Position numbers and translations under genes: made by a program
Assembly (NCBI GenBank): GCA_002421985.1
Contig: DISF01000036.1
Location: forward strand, 1-19,273
Source of the DNA: Roseovarius sp. UBA6217
GTDB lineage: Bacteria > Pseudomonadota > Alphaproteobacteria > Rhodobacterales > Rhodobacteraceae
Reading direction: 5' to 3'
DNA length: 19,273 nt
Shown here: piece after piece, positions 6,882 through 13,062 of the stretch
How positions within the stretch are numbered: position 1 is the stretch's first letter
Layout: each line of letters starts with the position of its first letter
Notes under the pieces: generated by a model
Told to the model about the DNA's origin: nothing
Seen by the model: only the letters and a program-made list of their open reading frames with translations
Database searches by the model: none

Positions 6882-7687
6882 GGGCGGGCGAATTTCGCGC
6901 CGGTGTCGCGGCGCTCGCCAAAGGTAAACACCTTGGGCGCGGCATCCTGGAACACCCCCTGCCCGGCATCAAGCGCCGCGCGAAGATCATCAAGCGGCGC
7001 AACAAGCTGCGTGCCCAGCGCCACCTTGCGCCCCTCCACCTCGGCCATCGCCGAGACCACCGACACGATCCGTGCGCGCCCGCCCTCAAAGCTGAAGACA
7101 GGCGCACCCGAAGCGCCGAAATCCACGTCGCAAGACATCACCAGCACGCCATCCTGTCGCGCCAGAACGTTGCATTCCTGCTGAAGCGAAGGGGCCTCGG
7201 CGCGGCCCCTGGCATAGCTCACCACGCCGATGCGCTGCCCCTTGCGCGGGCGGCGGTCGGTCTCGAACGGGGTGACGCGGGTATTGCGGATCGGGTGGTG
7301 CAATTCGAGCAGCGCCACATCGTTGCGCACCCGCTCCGCCGTCACCTCGCCATCGAACCGGTAATCGGGGTGCAACACCGCCCGGCGCACCGTGCGATAG
7401 GCCGCTGCGCGCCCGTTGCGCCACCCGGCCATGAACTCGATCTGCGCCGGATCGATCCGCGCGCCTGTCGTGCGGTCATGCAGGCAATGCGCCGCCGTCA
7501 GCACCAGATCGGGGGCCACCAGCGCGCCGGTGCAAAAGCCGCGCCCGCCCAGCTCCAGCCGCCCCACCGCCTCCCAGGCGCGGGCGGCATCGCCCGCGTC
7601 CAGCCGCTCAAGCGGGGTGTCCTGCGCGGACACGGGCATAGCCAATGGCGTGACAAGGCAGGCAAGAAGGGCAAGCGCGCGCAGCAT
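6878..7687 (-). CDS. Secreted trypsin-like serine protease (upstream copy)
   Basis: A 269-residue exported S1-family peptidase and close paralogue of the next gene. The start at 7687 is preferred to an ORF extension of 21 codons because a GGAGAG site precedes it and it gives a clean signal peptide (MLRALALLACLVTPLAMPVSA). The triad is His67 in LTAAHC, Asp123 in RNDVALL and Ser193 in FGASGAPV. The two products share WEAVGR near residue 38, C-TG-L-AP-VLTAAHC, APS-Q--CN and the terminal FARP, which points to tandem duplication followed by divergence. The gene lies 65 bp after glcF on the same strand with no clear terminator between, so read-through from the glc operon is possible. Confidence 0.87.
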   Translation of the reverse strand: MLRALALLACLVTPLAMPVSAQDTPLERLDAGDAARAWEAVGRLELGGRGFCTGALVAPDLVLTAAHCLHDRTTGARIDPAQIEFMAGWRNGRAAAYRTVRRAVLHPDYRFDGEVTAERVRNDVALLELHHPIRNTRVTPFETDRRPRKGQRIGVVSYARGRAEAPSLQQECNVLARQDGVLVMSCDVDFGASGAPVFSFEGGRARIVSVVSAMAEVEGRKVALGTQLVAPLDDLRAALDAGQGVFQDAAPKVFTFGERRDTGAKFARP

Positions 7688-7752
7688 GGTCTCTCCGGTC
7701 CCGAAATACCCTTCCCGGCTAGCAAGGGTTCTGGGCCAGATTATGGCCACGA

Positions 7753-9075
7753 TCAGCGCAGAATGGGAACCTCGCCACGCCCCCCGGCCGCGCGCGTCAG
7801 GGCGGGCGGTTGCGGCCCGCCCGTAGCCCAGTCGAGCAACTCGACGGTGTGGACCACCGGCACCGGGGTGCCCGAGCCGATCTGCATCATGCAGCCGATA
7901 TTGCCGGCGGCGATGATATCGGGCTTCACCGCCTCCAGCGTGCGCAGCTTGCGATCCTTCAACTGTTTCGAGATCGCGGGTTGCATCAGGTTATACGTCC
8001 CCGCCGAGCCGCAGCACAGATGGCTGTCGGCGGGCTCGGCCACGGTGAACCCGGCGCGGCGCAAGAGGTCTTTGGGGAAGGTCTTGATCTTCTGCCCGTG
8101 TTGCAGCGAACAGGCGGCGTGATAGGCCACCGTCAGGCCCTTGTCGCCCCCCTCCGGCAGATCGAGCCGCATCAGAACCTCGCTTATATCCATCGCGATG
8201 GCGCTGACCCGCGCGGCATCTGCGGCCAGCGGATCAAGCCGGAACATATGCCCGTAATCCTTGATCGTGGTGCCGCAGCCCGAGGTATTGATGACGATGG
8301 CATCCAGCCCCGCGCCATCCATCTCCCGCACCCATGCGCGGATGTTGCGGGCCGCCGTGGCATGGCTCTCCCTGGCCTTTCCCATGTGATGCGTCAGCGC
8401 CCCGCAGCAGCCCGCACCCTCCGCCACCACCACCTCGCAGCCAAGCCGGGTGAGCAGGCGAATGGTGGCGTCGTTGATATCGGTGTTGAGCGCACGCTGC
8501 GCGCAGCCGGTCATCAGCGCCACGCGCATCCGGCGCGCGCCATGCGCCTGAAACGTCTGCGGGTCGTCATTCCGGCTGACGGGGGGAATGTGTTTCGGGG
8601 CCATCTCCAGCATGGCGCGCAGGCGGGCATCGGGCATCAGCCGCGCGAAGGGCCGCCCAAGTTTCGCCCCCAGCAGCGCCATGCGAAACCGCATCGGATA
8701 GGGCAGGATCCGCGCCAATATCCAGCGCAGGGCACGGTCGCCCAAGGGGCGCTTGTAGCGGTCCTCGATATATTCGCGCGCCTGATCGACAAGATGCATG
8801 TAGTGCACCCCCGAGGGGCAGGTGGTCATGCAGGCCAGGCACGACAGGCAGCGGTCGATATGTTTGACGGTCTTGTCGTCCGGCACGCGGTCGTTTTCCA
8901 GCATGTCCTTGATCAGGTAGATGCGCCCCCTCGGGCTGTCCAACTCGTCGCCCAGCACCTGATAGGTAGGACATGTCGCGGTGCAAAAGCCGCAATGCAC
9001 GCAGGAGCGCAGGATCTGGTTGGCGCGGGCAATTTTCGGGTCGGCCAGTTGCGCAGGCGTGAACTCGGTTTTCAT
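7753..9075 (-). CDS. glcF: Glycolate dehydrogenase, iron-sulfur subunit GlcF
   Basis: A 440-residue electron-transfer subunit of membrane-associated glycolate dehydrogenase. Two ferredoxin-type [4Fe-4S] motifs are present: Cys25, 28, 31 and 35, and Cys76, 79, 82 and 86. Two CCG modules follow, with GCAQRALN at 190 to 197, GCCG at 222 to 225, HAACSLQHG at 319 to 327 and LCCGSAGTYN at 353 to 362; in this family they bind a further cluster or mediate electron transfer. Length and motif order match E. coli GlcF. The start has a GGAAGAG site upstream and lies 10 bp after the glcE stop, so it is the last glc gene of the operon. Confidence 0.95.
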   Translation of the reverse strand: MKTEFTPAQLADPKIARANQILRSCVHCGFCTATCPTYQVLGDELDSPRGRIYLIKDMLENDRVPDDKTVKHIDRCLSCLACMTTCPSGVHYMHLVDQAREYIEDRYKRPLGDRALRWILARILPYPMRFRMALLGAKLGRPFARLMPDARLRAMLEMAPKHIPPVSRNDDPQTFQAHGARRMRVALMTGCAQRALNTDINDATIRLLTRLGCEVVVAEGAGCCGALTHHMGKARESHATAARNIRAWVREMDGAGLDAIVINTSGCGTTIKDYGHMFRLDPLAADAARVSAIAMDISEVLMRLDLPEGGDKGLTVAYHAACSLQHGQKIKTFPKDLLRRAGFTVAEPADSHLCCGSAGTYNLMQPAISKQLKDRKLRTLEAVKPDIIAAGNIGCMMQIGSGTPVPVVHTVELLDWATGGPQPPALTRAAGGRGEVPILR

Positions 9076-9085
9076 GCTCTCTTCC

Positions 9086-10195
9086 TCACACGCGCGCCAT
9101 CAGGCCCGGATTGAGCAGGCCGCGGGGGTCAAATCGCTTTCGCAGCCCGGCCTGAAGGGCTGCCACCGGCGCAGGCAGCGGGTGAAACGCCTCCGGCCAC
9201 GCGCCCCGCACCCGCGTGGCATGGCCGCCTTTGGCATCCACCGCCTTGCGGATCGCGTGCCCGTGTCCCGGCGGGGCCAGAAGCCAGACAAGGCCACCGC
9301 CCCAGTCATAAAGCGCCTCGACGCCACGCAGCGCGGCGACGATCCCCGGCGCGTCCGACGGCTTGACCGACAGCCGCCAGACATCGCCCCCGCGCCCGTG
9401 AAAGGCGGCCACGTCGCGGATATCGCGCCAGGTGGCGGCCACCGCGTCGGGATCGTCCTCCACCTCCGCCGCGCCGAACGGGGCCAGCAGCGCGGCCAGC
9501 CGCCCGGCCCGGTAGGCCACCGACGCGGCAAAGCCCTCTATGCGCAGAAGCGTCGCCTTGCCCGGCAGATGCGCCGCGCCCGAAATCTCGAAGGGCGAGC
9601 CGAGCGCCTGCGACAGCGCCCGCACCGCCTGCGCATCGTCCAGCCCGTGCAGCGCAATCGTCGCAGCACTTGGCGGCGCTGGCAGCACCTTGAGCGCCAC
9701 CTCGGTCAGCACACCCAATGTGCCGTAGCTGCCCGCCATCAGCTTGACCAGATCATAGCCGGTGACATTCTTCATCACCCGCCCGCCATTCTTGACGATC
9801 CGCCCCGCCCCATCGACAAAGCGCACCCCCAGAAGGAAATCGCGGCAGGCACCCACCTGCACGCGGCGCGGGCCGCTGACATTGGCCGCCACCACCCCGC
9901 CGATGGTGGGCGTGCCCGCTGTGCCCAGCAGCCCGCGATGGTCCATCGGCTCGAAGGCCAGCCGCTGCCCTTCGCGCGCGAGCGCCGCCTCCACCTCTTC
10001 CAGCGGCGTGCCCGCGCGCGCCACCAATGTCAACGCGCCCGGTTCGTAAAGCTCGATCCCGCGCAGCGCCGATGTGGACAGCCGCACGCCGTTACTCACG
10101 CCGCCGATCGGGCGGGTGCCGCCGCCGATCACGCGCAACGGGCCGTCGGCGGTCTTGATGATCTCGGCCAGATCGGCTTCTGTTTCAGGTGTCAT
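9086..10195 (-). CDS. glcE: Glycolate dehydrogenase, FAD-binding subunit GlcE
   Basis: A 369-residue FAD-linked subunit of the glycolate dehydrogenase complex. The N-terminal FAD-binding type-4 (PCMH) fold shows the loop VIGGGTRPIGG at about 22 to 32. The core GTAGTPTIGGVVAANVSGP follows, then GACRDFLLGVRFVDGAGRIV and GGRVMKNVTGYDLVKLMAGSYGTLGVLTEV, the usual GlcE signature. The C-terminal RKRFDPRGLLNPG is conserved with GlcD. The protein is shorter than GlcD, as expected for GlcE, which lacks the full catalytic cap. It is preceded by only a weak AGAAGAA purine stretch and sits 60 bp after glcD, separated by a strong hairpin. Confidence 0.94.
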   Translation of the reverse strand: MTPETEADLAEIIKTADGPLRVIGGGTRPIGGVSNGVRLSTSALRGIELYEPGALTLVARAGTPLEEVEAALAREGQRLAFEPMDHRGLLGTAGTPTIGGVVAANVSGPRRVQVGACRDFLLGVRFVDGAGRIVKNGGRVMKNVTGYDLVKLMAGSYGTLGVLTEVALKVLPAPPSAATIALHGLDDAQAVRALSQALGSPFEISGAAHLPGKATLLRIEGFAASVAYRAGRLAALLAPFGAAEVEDDPDAVAATWRDIRDVAAFHGRGGDVWRLSVKPSDAPGIVAALRGVEALYDWGGGLVWLLAPPGHGHAIRKAVDAKGGHATRVRGAWPEAFHPLPAPVAALQAGLRKRFDPRGLLNPGLMARV

Positions 10196-10228
10196 GCTGT
10201 TTCTTCTGGCTGAAAATATCCCGGGGGT

Positions 10229-10247
10229 CCGGGGGCAGCGCCCCCGG
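10229..10247. repeat. GC-rich hairpin between glcD and glcE, likely dispersed intergenic repeat
   Basis: CCGGGGGC (10229-10236) and GCCCCCGG (10240-10247) form a perfect 8-bp stem with a 3-base loop. They are preceded by AAAATATCCCGGGGG on the plus strand. I recall this pattern, an AATATCCCGGGGG lead followed by a GGGGGC/GCCCCC hairpin, as a recurrent intergenic element in Rhodobacteraceae genomes. Lying inside the operon, it could lower expression of glcE and glcF relative to glcD or protect the glcD message end. Confidence 0.5.
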
Positions 10248-10255
10248 CTTGCGTG

Positions 10256-11689
10256 TCAGGCCGCGCGCCGCGCCTGCGAGGCGTCAAGCGGAAAGACCTT
10301 GGCGGGGTTCAATAGCCAGCCCGGATCGAACACGTCCTTGACATCCATCTGCGCGGCCAGATCGTCGGGGGCGTATTGATGCGCCATCAGGTCGCGTTTC
10401 TCGATCCCCACGCCATGCTCTCCGGTGAGGCAGCCGCCCACCTCGACGCAGAGCTTGAGGATTTCGGCGCCGAACGCCTCGCACAGTTCCAGATCGCCCG
10501 GCTTGTTGGCATCAAAGAGGATGAGCGGGTGCATGTTGCCGTCGCCCGCATGGAACACGTTGCCCACATCAAGGCCGAATTCCTTTGACATCTCGCCGAT
10601 GCGGCGCAGCACCAGCGGCAGCGCGCTTACCGGGATAGTGCCGTCAAGGCACATGTAATCATTGATCTGCCCCATCGCCCCAAAAGCGGATTTGCGTCCC
10701 AGCCATATCTTGGCACTTTCCTCGGCCGATTTGCTCTGGCGCAGTTCCACCGGGTCGTGGCGGCGGGCAATCGCCTCGATCAGCGCGAGTTGCGCGTCGA
10801 TTTCCGTATCCGAGCCTTCGACCTCGACGATCAGCAGCGCCTCGCAATCGGGATATCCGGCATGGGCGAAATCCTCGGTGGCGCGGATGCAGGGGCGGTC
10901 CATGAACTCGATCGCCACCGGCAGCACGCCCGCCTTGATGATGTCCGAGACACAGGCCCCGGCGACCTCGTTGCTGTCGAACCCGATCAGCACGGGGCGC
11001 GCGCCCTCGGGCTTGCGCAGGATGCGCAAGGTGGCCTCGGTCACCACGCCCAACTGCCCCTCAGAACCGCAGACAAGGCCCAGAAGATCATAGCCCGCCG
11101 CATCGAGATGCGCGCCGCCCAGCTCGATCACCGTGCCATCCATCAGCACCATGGTCACGCCCATCAGGTTGTTGGTGGTCACGCCGTATTTGAGGCAATG
11201 CGCGCCGCCGGAATTCATCGCGATATTGCCCGCGATGGCGCAGGCAAGCTGGCTTGAGGGATCGGGGGCGTAGAAAAACCCGTGTTCCTCCACAGCACCC
11301 GTGACGCTCAGATTGGTGCGCCCGGTCTGCACGCGGATGAAGCGGTTGTCGTAATCGGTCTCCAGCACCGCGTTCATGCGCGCGACGCCAAGGATCACGC
11401 TGTCGGCGGTGGGCAGAGCGCCCCCCGCCAGCGAGGTGCCCGAGCCGCGCGGCACCACCGGCACGCCCATCTCGTGACAGATGCGCAGCGCGTCAGATAC
11501 TTCCTGCGTGGATGCAGGCAGGATCACCGCCAGCGGCGGGCATTTATAGGCGGTGAGCGCGTCACATTCATAGGCGCGCGTTTCCGCCGGATCGTCGATC
11601 ACCGCATCAGCGGGCAGAGCCTTGCGCAACCGCGCCACAAGCTCGGCCTTGCGGGCGAGAATCTCGGGGTTTGGCTCGGGCATTTGCAT
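10256..11689 (-). CDS. glcD: Glycolate dehydrogenase, FAD-linked catalytic subunit GlcD
   Basis: A 477-residue flavoprotein that oxidises glycolate to glyoxylate. The FAD-binding PCMH domain shows PRGSGTSLAGGALP at 80 to 93, then DPSSQLACAIAGNIAMNSGG, HCLKYGVTTNN and CGSEGQLGVVTEATLRI. The FAD-linked oxidase C-terminal domain shows NVFHAGDGNMHPLILFD and GGCLTGEHGVGIEKRDLM, whose His residues belong to the active site and metal-binding region of the D-lactate/glycolate group. The ATG at 11689 is chosen because GGAGG lies nine bases upstream; a TTG six bases earlier would sit too close to that site. It is the first gene of the glc cluster. D-2-hydroxyglutarate or D-lactate dehydrogenases are related, but the glcE-glcF context decides. 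Confidence 0.95.
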   Translation of the reverse strand: MQMPEPNPEILARKAELVARLRKALPADAVIDDPAETRAYECDALTAYKCPPLAVILPASTQEVSDALRICHEMGVPVVPRGSGTSLAGGALPTADSVILGVARMNAVLETDYDNRFIRVQTGRTNLSVTGAVEEHGFFYAPDPSSQLACAIAGNIAMNSGGAHCLKYGVTTNNLMGVTMVLMDGTVIELGGAHLDAAGYDLLGLVCGSEGQLGVVTEATLRILRKPEGARPVLIGFDSNEVAGACVSDIIKAGVLPVAIEFMDRPCIRATEDFAHAGYPDCEALLIVEVEGSDTEIDAQLALIEAIARRHDPVELRQSKSAEESAKIWLGRKSAFGAMGQINDYMCLDGTIPVSALPLVLRRIGEMSKEFGLDVGNVFHAGDGNMHPLILFDANKPGDLELCEAFGAEILKLCVEVGGCLTGEHGVGIEKRDLMAHQYAPDDLAAQMDVKDVFDPGWLLNPAKVFPLDASQARRAA

Positions 11690-11703
11690 GGGCAATCTCC
11701 TCC

Positions 11704-11728
11704 AATTGGTAATTTAATATAACCAATT
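11704..11728. promoter_or_regulatory. AT-rich inverted repeat upstream of glcD, candidate operator
   Basis: Perfect 7-bp arms AATTGGT (11704-11710) and ACCAATT (11722-11728) flank an 11-base all-A/T spacer, TATATTAAATT on the minus strand. The repeat touches the glcD ribosome binding site (GGAGGA) and lies in the divergent region between glcD and the HemJ-like gene. TTGGT/ACCAA half-sites are common in operators of FadR-subfamily GntR regulators such as GlcC and PdhR, although their usual spacing is shorter. No regulator gene is adjacent. The binding protein is inferred. Confidence 0.45.
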
Positions 11729-11807
11729 TAAGAACTAGGCGAGTCCTTTTTGGCGTGACCCTGCGGCAGACCTTGCGCAGGCGCGCGCGCTCGGGCAGTC
11801 ATCGCAT

Positions 11808-12218
11808 ATGGACTGGGTCAAGATCATCCATATTCTGTGCGTCATGGGCTGGATGACGTCGATTTTCGCCGTGCCGCGCGCGCTGATCTACTGGCGGCGC
11901 GAATGGAACCGGCTGGGCGAGTTCGGGCCGCTGGGGGATCTCACGATCCGGCTTTACCGCTTTTCGCTGGGTCTCGGGATCATCGCCATCGGCACCGGGC
12001 TTTACCTCGCGCATTGGCTTGGCTGGCCGGGCTGGACGCATCTCAAGATCGTCCTCGTGCTGGCGCTGGCGCTGCATTACGGCTGGACCGGGCGGCTGGT
12101 CCTGCGCGCGCGCAAAGGCACCTTTACCGAAAGCGATCTCTTTCTGCGCATCTTCAACGAAATCAGCGTGTTCGGCGTGATCGCGGTGCTTTGGGCCGTG
12201 GTTGCCCGCCCTTTCTGA
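11808..12218 (+). CDS. HemJ/CopD-like four-helix membrane protein
   Basis: A 136-residue integral membrane protein. Four hydrophobic segments are visible at about residues 6-28, 53-73, 78-98 and 118-135. WVKIIHILCVMGWM at the start and HLKIVLVLALALHYGWTGR at 78 to 96 match the HemJ/UPF0093 and CopD-related pattern, where a first-helix His (here His8) and a Lys in the third helix (here Lys80) are conserved. HemJ oxidises protoporphyrinogen IX in heme synthesis. The shortness is normal for the family. This may be the real HemJ or a paralogue, since no other heme gene is nearby. The ribosome binding site is weak. The start codon lies about 120 bp from that of glcD, on the opposite strand. Confidence 0.7.
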   Translation: MDWVKIIHILCVMGWMTSIFAVPRALIYWRREWNRLGEFGPLGDLTIRLYRFSLGLGIIAIGTGLYLAHWLGWPGWTHLKIVLVLALALHYGWTGRLVLRARKGTFTESDLFLRIFNEISVFGVIAVLWAVVARPF

Positions 12219-12232
12219 GGGGCGCGCCGGAC

Positions 12233-12559
12233 ATGCCCAACGACGCGCAGGGGCATTTCACACCTCTCGACATCGCGGCGGCTCTGGTGCTGATCGCGGC
12301 ATGGTCTGGGGCCAGATTGCTGGTCGAGCACGCGCCGCGCCGCTTTCCCTCGACCTCGAACCTCATGGCGCAGTATCGCCGCGAATGGATGGTGCAATTC
12401 GTCGCCCGTGATCCGCGCGTCTTTGATTCGCAGGTCATCGGGCAGTTGCGGCAGAGCACTTCGTTCTTCGCCTCGACCCCGCGCACCGTCCTGTCGCGCC
12501 CGAGACCGGCGGGACGGACACGCGGACGTGAGTGCATTCACGGCGGGAAACGGGTATGA
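12233..12559 (+). pseudogene. Truncated DUF599 membrane protein
   Basis: A 108-codon reading frame with a GAGGGG site upstream. Residues 10 to 31 form a membrane helix (LDIAAALVLIAAWSGARLLV). YRREWMVQFVARD at 48 to 60 and VFDSQVIGQLRQSTSFFAST at 63 to 82 are the N-terminal half of DUF599, where FFAST normally leads into further helices. Here homology stops at residue 82 and is followed by an Arg/Pro-rich tail unlike a membrane protein. DUF599 proteins are about twice this length. Another frame ends at 12531 with a tail (RPVAPETGGTDTRT) that could be the original C-terminus, which suggests an internal deletion with frame change. Loss of function is inferred. Confidence 0.6.
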
Positions 12560-12566
12560 TGGGCGC

Positions 12567-12935
12567 ATGAGACAGATCGCCCTTGCCCTCGCCACCGCCC
12601 TCATCTCATCCCTTACCGCACCCGCACGTGCGGCAGAGCCGACGATTCTTGGCGTGACGGCCACAAAATCCGGCATCTCCTGGCGTGTCGACGTCACGCT
12701 GGAGCATCCCGATACGGGCTGGGATCACTACGCCGACGGGTGGGAAATTCTCAATGAGAAAGGTGAGCGGCTCGGCTATCGCCTTCTGCACCATCCGCAT
12801 GTCAACGAGCAGCCCTTCACCCGCTCGCTCACCAATCTCGACCTGCCGGACGGCACGCGCACGATCTACATCCGAGCGCATTGCTCGGTCGATGGCTGGG
12901 CCGGCAAAAAGATCCACGTCGACCTGGAGCCGTAA
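12567..12935 (+). CDS. Small secreted protein of unknown function
   Basis: A 122-residue protein with a clear signal peptide (MRQIALALATALISSLTAPARA, cleavage before AEP), so probably periplasmic. The mature part of about 100 residues looks like a single beta-sandwich domain: ILGVTATKSGISWRVDVTLEH, then GWDHYADGWEILNEKGERLGYR, HHPHVNEQPFTRSL and IYIRAHCSVDGWAGKKIHVDL. The HHPHVNEQPFT segment and the single Cys in RAHCSVDGWAG look conserved in type, and I recall similar unannotated proteins, but I cannot name a family. The ATG at 12567 is chosen because it gives the signal peptide; the ribosome binding site is poor. It follows the broken DUF599 gene closely. Confidence 0.7.
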   Translation: MRQIALALATALISSLTAPARAAEPTILGVTATKSGISWRVDVTLEHPDTGWDHYADGWEILNEKGERLGYRLLHHPHVNEQPFTRSLTNLDLPDGTRTIYIRAHCSVDGWAGKKIHVDLEP

Positions 12936-12939
12936 GCCA

Positions 12940-12958
12940 CGCAGGCAACGTGCCTGCG
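12940..12958 (+). terminator. Hairpin after the small secreted protein gene
   Basis: CGCAGGCA (12940-12947) and TGCCTGCG (12951-12958) form a perfect 8-bp stem with a 3-base loop, starting four bases past the stop codon. A short T run (GGTTTTTC) follows only about 15 bases later. This is terminator-like, but the T-tract is displaced. Confidence 0.5.
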
Positions 12959-13017
12959 AATCTTGGCGTTGCGGTTTTTCGTTGAAACACCAAAACGCTC
13001 TGAATGATTGAATTGTC

Positions 13018-13061
13018 GCAATTTCGAACCGAAAAAGTCTATCAACTTTTTCTGAAATTGC
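13018..13061. terminator. AT-rich double-stem hairpin between convergent genes
   Basis: Two nested perfect 8-bp arms are present: GCAATTTC (13018-13025) with GAAATTGC (13054-13061), and GAAAAAGT (13031-13038) with ACTTTTTC (13045-13052) around a 6-base loop. The element ends two bases before the stop codon of the minus-strand membrane protein gene. It is well placed to end the long moxR operon and the plus-strand genes, and its A/T content contrasts with the GC-rich surroundings. Confidence 0.55.
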
Positions 13062-13062
13062 T

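Noticed and set aside
11690..11695. TTG start for glcD two codons upstream of the chosen ATG
   Set aside because: It would sit only about three bases from the GGAGG sequence, whereas the ATG at 11689 has normal spacing.
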